Below the pieces are notes generated by a model. That model searched no databases and had not been told where the DNA came from. It saw only the letters and a list, made by a program, of their open reading frames with translations. DNA of 64,000 nucleotides from Cellulomonas sp. APG4 (lineage in GTDB: Bacteria > Actinomycetota > Actinomycetes > Actinomycetales > Cellulomonadaceae). Shown here piece by piece: positions 58,762 to 64,000 of the stretch. Location of the stretch: contig NZ_JAACYI010000020.1 in NCBI RefSeq assembly GCF_009996735.1, forward strand, positions 1 through 64,000, given 5' to 3'. A program made the translations under genes and the position numbers. Position 1 is the first letter of the stretch. Every line of letters starts with the position of its first letter.

Positions 58762-60494
58762 CGTCCCCGGTCACGGACGGGACCGGGGCACCCGGCGAGG
58801 GGCGCGCGCCCGTGTCTCTCCGCCGACGCGTCGATCTCGCCGTCGCGTCGGCCCTCGTGCTCGTCGTGCTCGCGCTCGCCGTCGCTGCGGGGGCCGTCCT
58901 GAGCGCGCGTGAGCGCCAGCACGAGGTGCTCACGGTGTACTACGAGGCCATCACGCAGACCGACACGGCGTACGTCCGTCTGCTCGACGCCGAGACCGCG
59001 GTGCGGGGGTTCCTGCTCACGGGCGACGAGGTCACGCTCGAACCCCTCGAGCGGATGCTCGACGCACCCGATCCCGGTGTGGACGTCACGACGCTGGTCG
59101 AGGACCACTTCGGCCCGGACAGTGCGGAGGTGCGCACGCGTGAGGAGGCGGCCGACGCGGCGCGCGCGTGGCTGCAGGACTGGGCTCAGCCAGCGATCGC
59201 CACGGTGCGTGCCGAGGGACCGGAGTCGGTGCCGGCCGCCGAGGTCGAGCGGGGTCGTGCGCTCTTCGACGAGGTGCGACGTCCGGTCGAGGAGCACACC
59301 CGGCTGCTCAAGGAGGGGCGGCTCGCAGCGGTCGCGGAGCTGCGCGCGGTGACGAACGTCCTCGTCGCGACCGTCGTCGTGCTGGCGGTCCTCGTGGTGG
59401 CGGGTGGCGCCCTGCTCTGGGTGTACCTGCGCCGGTGGATCACCGGCCCGCTCGACTCCCTCGTGGGGGACGTGCGCGTCGTGGCCGACGGCGATCTCGC
59501 CCACCCGGTCCGCGAGGTCGGGGCGGGGGAGGTGCACGAGGTGAGCGGTGTCGTCGAGGACATGCGCCGTGCGCTGGTGCGGACGATCGACGACGCCCAC
59601 CGCGCGCGGGTAGCGCTCGAGGAGTCCGAGGCGCAGCTGCGCACGCAGGCCGACGACCTCGCGCGCTCCAACCGCGACCTCGAGCAGTTCGCCTACGTGG
59701 CGTCCCACGACCTGCAGGAGCCGTTGCGGAAGGTCGCGAGCTTCACCCAGCTGCTCGCCAAGCGCTACGAGGGTCAGCTCGACGAGCGAGCGGACCAGTA
59801 CATCGGCTTCGCGGTCGACGGCGCCAAGCGCATGCAGCGGCTGATCAACGACCTGCTCGGGTTCTCGCGCGTCGGGCGGATCGGCGGCGAGGTCACGGAC
59901 GTCGACATGTCGGCGGCGCTCGCGAGTGCGACCAGTGACCTCGAACGACGCATCGAGGAGACCGGTGCGACCGTGACGGCCGGTGAGCTCCCGGTGGTTC
60001 CCGCCGAGGAGCCCCTCGTGGTGCAGCTGCTCGCGAACCTGATCAGCAACGCGCTCAAGTTCCGGCATCCGGACCGGCCCCCGCACGTGCGGCTCGAGGC
60101 GCACCGCTCGGGTGAGGTCTGGGAGTTCGCCCTGAGCGACAACGGCATCGGCATCGATCCCCAGTACGCCGAGCGGGTCTTCGTGATCTTCCAGCGACTG
60201 CACGCCAAGGAGGTCTACGAGGGCACGGGCATCGGCCTCGCGCTGTGCAAGAAGATCGTGGAGTACCACGGCGGGGACATCTGGATCGACGAGGCCGCCG
60301 TCGAGGGCACGACGGTGCGGTGGACCCTGCCGGTGGCCGGCCCGGGCGGTAGCACGCCGCCTGCGGGTGAGGCGGCCCCGGGTCCGGACGCCGACGCCGA
60401 GGAGGCAGGGGAGCCTGAGGCGGTCGCCCTGACCTGGCGCGACACGCTCTCGGTCGAGCAGGACGACGGGCCCTCGAGGCCCCAGGATGTGTGA
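58758..60494 (+). CDS. CHASE3-HAMP membrane histidine kinase
   Basis: 578 residues: two membrane helices (about 28-48 and 205-225) flanking an extracytoplasmic CHASE3-like helical sensor, HAMP, coiled linker, HisKA with H317 in [11 protein letters not shown], and HATPase with [16 protein letters not shown] and GTGIGLAL. The HisKA sequence is of the phytochrome-like class that often signals to Rcp1-type regulators, one of which follows. Coupled to the upstream phosphatase gene by ATGA. The ligand is unknown. The acidic/proline tail is not conserved in the family. Confidence 0.94.
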   Translation: MTSPVTDGTGAPGEGRAPVSLRRRVDLAVASALVLVVLALAVAAGAVLSARERQHEVLTVYYEAITQTDTAYVRLLDAETAVRGFLLTGDEVTLEPLERMLDAPDPGVDVTTLVEDHFGPDSAEVRTREEAADAARAWLQDWAQPAIATVRAEGPESVPAAEVERGRALFDEVRRPVEEHTRLLKEGRLAAVAELRAVTNVLVATVVVLAVLVVAGGALLWVYLRRWITGPLDSLVGDVRVVADGDLAHPVREVGAGEVHEVSGVVEDMRRALVRTIDDAHRARVALEESEAQLRTQADDLARSNRDLEQFAYVASHDLQEPLRKVASFTQLLAKRYEGQLDERADQYIGFAVDGAKRMQRLINDLLGFSRVGRIGGEVTDVDMSAALASATSDLERRIEETGATVTAGELPVVPAEEPLVVQLLANLISNALKFRHPDRPPHVRLEAHRSGEVWEFALSDNGIGIDPQYAERVFVIFQRLHAKEVYEGTGIGLALCKKIVEYHGGDIWIDEAAVEGTTVRWTLPVAGPGGSTPPAGEAAPGPDADAEEAGEPEAVALTWRDTLSVEQDDGPSRPQDV

Positions 60495-60550
60495 CGGGTG
60501 CCGTCCGGCCCCGCGAGACGGGTCGCTGGTCGGCCGGGAGGTCTGAGGAC

Positions 60551-60988
60551 ATGAACGAGCAGAAGCAGATCGACGTCCTGCTGGTCGAGGACGACCCGGG
60601 CGACGTCCTCATGACGCGCGAGGCGTTCGAGGAGAACAAGGTGGCCAACCGTCTCGCGGTGGTCAACGACGGCGCGAGCGCGATGCAGTACCTGCGCAAG
60701 GAGGGGCCCTACGCCGACGCGCCGACCCCTGACATGGTGCTCCTCGACCTCAACCTGCCGCGCATGGACGGCCGCGAGGTGCTGGCTGCCATGAAGTCCG
60801 ACGAGGCACTGGGGCGGATCCCGGTGGTCGTGCTCACCACGTCGGAAGCCGAGGAGGACGTGCTGCGCAGCTACGCGCTGCACGCGAACGCCTACGTCAC
60901 CAAGCCGGTCGACTTCCAACGGTTCATCGACGTGGTGCGGCAGATCGACGACTTCTTCGTCTCGGTCGTGCGCCTGCCCGGTCGCTGA
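60551..60988 (+). CDS. Rcp1-like single-domain response regulator
   Basis: 145 residues, REC only, with D66 in MVLLDLNLPRMDG, T in VVLTTSEAEED and K in YVTKPVDF. The pattern VLLVEDDPGDVLMTREAF matches Rcp1/CheY-like proteins that pair with phytochrome-class kinases. GAGG precedes the ATG. It probably carries the phosphate from the kinase upstream to another partner. Confidence 0.93.
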   Translation: MNEQKQIDVLLVEDDPGDVLMTREAFEENKVANRLAVVNDGASAMQYLRKEGPYADAPTPDMVLLDLNLPRMDGREVLAAMKSDEALGRIPVVVLTTSEAEEDVLRSYALHANAYVTKPVDFQRFIDVVRQIDDFFVSVVRLPGR

Positions 60989-61069
60989 GACGCGGGAATC
61001 GGCCCAGCCCGTCCGGCGTTGTCGCCTGAGTCCGCGGCGCGCCCGGCGCGCGGTGCGAGGAAGGTGAAG

Positions 61070-62002
61070 ATGCAGGATCCACGTGAGATCTACACGGTCG
61101 ACGAGAGCATCGCCGCCGAGGTCGCCCTGGGGGCGGAGCGGGCAGGGCTCGGCCCGACGATGCTGCACATGGTGCGCGGGTTCGTCGACGCCGGGAGCGC
61201 GGGCCAGGTCGGCGCGGAGCACCTGCTCGAGCGGTTCACCCCCCGGCGCCTGGTGACCTTCGACGTGGACGCCCTGCTCGACTACCGGGCGCGACGCCCC
61301 GCGATGACGTTCGACGCGACGGCGTGGGTCGACTACGCCGAGCCGGAGCTCGCCATCGACGTGCTCACCGACGGCGAGGGGGTCGACCTCCTCCTGCTCC
61401 ACGGGACCGAGCCCGACGTCCAGTGGGAACGCTGGGTGGCTGCGGTGCGGCAGGTCGTCGAGCGCTTCGACGTCCCGTTGCTCGTCGGCGTGCACGGCAT
61501 CCCGATGGGCGTCCCCCACACCCGTCCGCTCGGCGTGACCGCGCACGGGACCCGCCCCGAGCTCGTGGCCGACCATCGCTCGTGGTTCGGCACCGTCCAG
61601 GTTCCCGCGAGCGTCGGAGCGCTGCTCGAGTACCGGCTCGGACGCTGGGGGCACGACGCCCTCGGCTTCGCGGTGCACGTGCCGCACTACCTCGCGCAGT
61701 CGCCGTACCCCCAGGCCGCGCGGACCGCGCTCGAGCACGTCGAGCGCGTCACCGGTCTCGTGCTCTCCCCGGACGCGCTCGCGGACGCCGCGCAGGAGGC
61801 TCTCGAGGAGGTCACCCGCCAGGTCTCGGAGTCGGAGGAGGTGGCCGCCGTCGTGCGCGCCCTCGAGGAGCAGTACGACGCCTTCGCGCGTGCCGCGGGG
61901 CGGTCGAGCCTCCTCGCCGAGCCCGAGGACCTGCCGACGGCGGAGGAGCTCGGGGCCGAGTTCGAGCGGTTCCTCGCGCGCCAGCGGCCAGACGGGTCAT
62001 GA
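61070..62002 (+). CDS. PAC2 family protein
   Basis: 310 residues from ATG 61070 behind GAGGAAGG. PAC2 domain (about 18-235; FVDAGSAGQVGAEHLLERF, LVTFDVDALLDYRARRP, VGVHGIPMGVPHTRPLGVTAHGT) and a helical C-terminal region. PAC2 is the fold of eukaryotic proteasome assembly chaperones; actinobacterial members are of unknown role. Proteasome genes are not in this window. Confidence 0.88.
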   Translation: MQDPREIYTVDESIAAEVALGAERAGLGPTMLHMVRGFVDAGSAGQVGAEHLLERFTPRRLVTFDVDALLDYRARRPAMTFDATAWVDYAEPELAIDVLTDGEGVDLLLLHGTEPDVQWERWVAAVRQVVERFDVPLLVGVHGIPMGVPHTRPLGVTAHGTRPELVADHRSWFGTVQVPASVGALLEYRLGRWGHDALGFAVHVPHYLAQSPYPQAARTALEHVERVTGLVLSPDALADAAQEALEEVTRQVSESEEVAAVVRALEEQYDAFARAAGRSSLLAEPEDLPTAEELGAEFERFLARQRPDGS

Positions 62003-62034
62003 CCCTGGCGTCGGGAGACGGCCGCGTGCCAGAC

Positions 62035-62063
62035 TTGTCCGTGTTGCAGTGAGGTGTTACGCG
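62035..62063 (+). promoter_or_regulatory. Candidate cold-shock gene promoter
   Basis: TTGTCC (62035-62040), 17 bp, TACGCG (62058-62063). It would leave a leader of about 160 nt, long leaders being usual for cold-shock genes. The -10 lacks the final T, so the match is only fair. Confidence 0.35.
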
Positions 62064-62230
62064 TGACCCCGGGCGGGGTGCACCACTGCCGGTGCCTCCG
62101 CCCTCGTCGTACCTGTGGCACGGACCGCCAGGCTCCACCGCTCAGGACGTGGGACCAGGCATTGCGGCACGAGGACCAGGCAGAGGGCCCGGTCACGACG
62201 TCCCCGGTCGGACAGAAGGACAGGAACAGC

Positions 62231-62434
62231 ATGGCGCAGGGATCCGTGAAGTGGTTCAACGCTGAGAAGGGCTACGGCTTCATCGCGCAGGACGGCGGCG
62301 GTGCGGACGTGTTCGTGCACTACTCGGCGATCGAGACGCAGGGCTACCGGACGCTCGAGGAGGCCCAGCGGGTCGAGTTCGAGATCACCCAGGGTCCCAA
62401 GGGCCCCCAGGCCGAGAACGTCCGTCCGCTCTGA
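62231..62434 (+). CDS. Cold-shock domain protein
   Basis: 67 residues, complete [24 protein letters not shown] with RNP1 (KGYGFI), and VFVHYSAIE with RNP2. Binds single-stranded RNA/DNA and melts structure. ATG follows AAGGACAGGA. Length is typical of CspA-like proteins. Several copies per genome are common, so a specific name is not given. Confidence 0.96.
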   Translation: MAQGSVKWFNAEKGYGFIAQDGGGADVFVHYSAIETQGYRTLEEAQRVEFEITQGPKGPQAENVRPL

Positions 62435-62484
62435 GCCGCTGACGGCTCGTCACGAGGCCGCGCCCCCACGGGGTGCGGCCTCGT
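62433..62484 (+). terminator. Cold-shock gene terminator, two hairpins
   Basis: GAGCCG/CGGCTC (62433-62448) followed by a 15-bp stem (62452-62466 with 62470-62484, one G-T pair) around CAC. The second hairpin covers the last codons of the opposing gene, so it may serve both directions. Confidence 0.75.
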
Positions 62485-63367
62485 CGCCGTCGTGGGGGCG
62501 GTGGGCGGCCGGCGGGTCGTGGAGGGGACGCGCGGCCCCGACGAAGGCGTCGAGCTCTGCCCCCGCGCGCAGGTGCACAGGTACGGGCAGCGAGCGGAGC
62601 GCGCGCACGAGCGAGGGATCGGCGAACCGTCCCGCCGTCCCGCCGTCGCCGCCGGGACGCACCGCCGCGAGGACGAGGTTGCCGTAGCGGCGTCCCTTGA
62701 GCTGGGCCGGTTCGGCGACGAGCGCGACCTCGTCGGCGTGGGTCCGCAGCGCCGCCAGCTCGGCGCGGGCGCGCGTGAGCGGGGGCCGGTCCGCGCAGTT
62801 GACCAGGTAGAGGCCGCCGGGTCGCAGGACCCGCATGACCTCGGCGACCGCCTCGACCGTGCAGAGGTGACCGGGCGTCCGGTCACCTGCGAACACGTCG
62901 CGGACGACGACGTCGGCGCGCGCGTCGGGAAGCGTCGTGAGGACCTCGCGCGCGTCCCCCGGGCGCAGGCGGAGCAGGGGCGAGCGTGGGAGGTCGAACC
63001 ACTCGCGCACGCGCGTGAGCAGCGCGGCGTCGAGGTCCACCGCCAGCTGCCGGGACCCCGGACGGCGCGCCTCGAGGGCGCGGGGGAGCGCGCACGCGCC
63101 TGCGCCGAGGTGGACGGCATCGAGAGCACCGCGGGTGAGGTGCTCCACCAGCACGGCCATCTGCTGCATGTACTCGAACTCGAGCCACGCGGGGTCGTCG
63201 AGGTCGAGGTGCGAGCTCGGCACGCCGTTCACGAGCACGGTCACGGCGCGCGGGGCCGCCCTGTCCACCACCACCTCGGCGGTACCTGTGTCGATCGGCA
63301 CGGGATCCACGGGGAGCGATGCGACGTCGGGCACGCGTGGACGGCGGCGTGGGCGGCGGTCGGGCAC
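62450..63367 (-). CDS. Spermidine-synthase-like SAM-domain protein
   Basis: 305 residues with a Rossmann methyltransferase-like fold: SAM loop VHLGAGACALPRAL, acidic LAVDLDAAL, and DVVVRDVFAGDRTPGHL in the catalytic position. It aligns in plan with the spermidine synthase family, but polyamine-site residues are not clear, so it may have another substrate. Pro/His/Asp-rich tail. GTG start with TAGCGT six bases upstream. Confidence 0.85.
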   Translation of the reverse strand: MPDRRPRRRPRVPDVASLPVDPVPIDTGTAEVVVDRAAPRAVTVLVNGVPSSHLDLDDPAWLEFEYMQQMAVLVEHLTRGALDAVHLGAGACALPRALEARRPGSRQLAVDLDAALLTRVREWFDLPRSPLLRLRPGDAREVLTTLPDARADVVVRDVFAGDRTPGHLCTVEAVAEVMRVLRPGGLYLVNCADRPPLTRARAELAALRTHADEVALVAEPAQLKGRRYGNLVLAAVRPGGDGGTAGRFADPSLVRALRSLPVPVHLRAGAELDAFVGAARPLHDPPAAHRPHDGDEAAPRGGAAS

Positions 63368-63379
63368 GCGGTCACGCTA
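63368..63379 (-). promoter_or_regulatory. Spermidine-synthase-like gene promoter, leaderless layout
   Basis: Minus-strand TAGCGT (63379-63374), 6 nt, then GTG 63367. It lies 38 bp from the LexA box of the divergent HEPN gene. Confidence 0.5.
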
Positions 63380-63416
63380 ACGCGATGTCGGAGGGTCGTG
63401 AGACGCTTGCGTCAGG

Positions 63417-63432
63417 TCGAACAGGTGTTCGA
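63417..63432 (+). promoter_or_regulatory. Perfect LexA (SOS) box before the HEPN gene
   Basis: TCGAACAGGTGTTCGA matches the actinobacterial SOS consensus at every defined position. TTGCGT (63407-63412) lies upstream and GATGAT (63431-63436), 18 bp away, overlaps its end as possible -35 and -10 elements. Confidence 0.92.
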
Positions 63433-63490
63433 TGATAGTGGCGGCTTCTGGTACCGGCGGCCGACGGACGCGAGCAGGGAGGTGAGCCGC

Positions 63491-63970
63491 GTGAGCACGG
63501 GTGTGAGCACGGACGGCAGAAGAGGCGCGGTGCGGCCGTTGCAGGGCGCTGCGCCCCTCCCGCCCCAGGTCGACGAGCTCCTCGCGCGCAGCGACGCCGA
63601 GCTCGTCGCGTCCCAGCTGGCCCAGCTCCCGGGCGACCGCTACGTGCACGCCCACCTCGCCGCCCTGCGCGCCGGTGCCGCCCTGCTCGAGGTGACGGGC
63701 CGGCCGCGACGTCGGCCGGCCCCGCGTACGGTGTGGGACATGGTCGCCGCCGTGAGTCCGGAGCTGAGCGGCTGGACCGCCTTCTTCGCCTCGGGCGCGT
63801 CCCTCCGGGCCGCGGTCGAGGCCGGTCGTGACGAGGTCGTCGACGCGGCGCGTGCGGACCAGGCGGTGGCTGCGGCGGAGGACTTCCAGGATGCCGTGCG
63901 GGAGGCGGTCGGGGCGCCGTCGGGCCGCCTCCCGATGGTGGTCCCAGGCGCCGCTCGGGTGGCCTCGTGA
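63491..63970 (+). CDS. SAV_6107-type HEPN-domain protein, SOS-controlled
   Basis: 159 residues from GTG 63491, eight bases behind GGGAGG (GTG 63482 and 63503 are alternatives). Helical: LLARSDAELVASQLAQLPGDRYVHAHLAALRAGAALLEVTG is the first HEPN-like half, with a TVWDMV second helix and an Ala-rich C-terminus. In other actinobacteria this family sits next to Y-family polymerase and dnaE2 genes. The perfect LexA box upstream and the coupled gene downstream fit an SOS mutagenesis operon. Whether it has RNase activity is unknown; the RxxxxH motif of toxin HEPNs is not evident. Confidence 0.82.
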   Translation: MSTGVSTDGRRGAVRPLQGAAPLPPQVDELLARSDAELVASQLAQLPGDRYVHAHLAALRAGAALLEVTGRPRRRPAPRTVWDMVAAVSPELSGWTAFFASGASLRAAVEAGRDEVVDAARADQAVAAAEDFQDAVREAVGAPSGRLPMVVPGAARVAS

Positions 63971-64000
63971 GCCGATCTCCTGCGGCCCCGGGGGTGCGCC
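63967..64000 (+). CDS. Start of a coupled gene running off the window
   Basis: GTG 63967 overlaps the HEPN stop (GTGA) and opens a frame to the edge (VSRSPAAPGVR). Eleven codons are too few to name it. From gene order in relatives a Y-family DNA polymerase (ImuB type) is expected; this is inference only. Confidence 0.45.
   Translation, partial: MSRSPAAPGVR

Overview
The window is chromosomal DNA from a very GC-rich actinobacterium. Gene order, codon use and the mix of GTG and ATG starts fit the Micrococcales, most like Cellulomonas and relatives; this is inference from content, not from a database match. I count 54 protein-coding genes, two of them cut by the window edges. I see no rRNA, tRNA, CRISPR array, insertion sequence or prophage. 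Most of it is conserved core chromosome, so the less expected signals lie between and at the ends of genes.

Layout. 1-9235: translation and RNA maturation (infB, rbfA, truB, ribF, rpsO, pnp) and an M16 peptidase. 9193-17176: lysine/DAP and thymidylate/folate genes (dapB, thyA, folA, dapA), a TPR membrane protein, an AzlCD amino-acid exporter, and RNase J. 17239-23932: ftsK, a PAS-GGDEF-EAL c-di-GMP protein, pgsA, cinA and a ClgR-type regulator. 24013-33627: DNA repair (nei2, lhr, recA, recX) followed by RNase Y. 33659-37050: a gluABCD-type amino-acid ABC transporter on the minus strand. 37167-44781: tRNA modification (miaB, miaA), two YbjN proteins, an extradiol-dioxygenase-like protein, dapF, an RsmC-like methyltransferase and hflX. 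44885-50795: DinG-type helicase, L-lactate dehydrogenase, lexA, a LysM protein, nrdR and an unknown helical protein. 50829-57436: acyl-CoA ligase, DUF5302, serA, a membrane-anchored matrixin-like protease and a HelD-like helicase. 57568-64000: a signalling trio (REC-PP2C phosphatase, CHASE3 histidine kinase, single REC), a PAC2 protein, a cold-shock protein, a spermidine-synthase-like protein and a HEPN gene coupled to a gene that runs off the right edge.

How they work together. Four LexA (SOS) boxes tie recA-recX(-rny), lexA, the LysM gene and the right-edge HEPN operon into one DNA-damage regulon. mRNA decay is represented by pnp, RNase J and RNase Y. About twenty genes share one promoter layout: a TAnnnT-like -10 hexamer 6-8 nt before the start codon with no room for a leader, so much of the gene set is probably translated from leaderless mRNA. 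Several convergent gene pairs end in hairpins in which the two stop codons pair with each other.

Most unusual signals: five tandem 27-bp repeats directly against the pgsA -10 box; three phased 15-bp repeats upstream of the acyl-CoA ligase; two genes whose best start is a CTG overlapping the previous stop; five 7-bp repeats at the end of the LysM gene; and paired hairpins before RNase Y.
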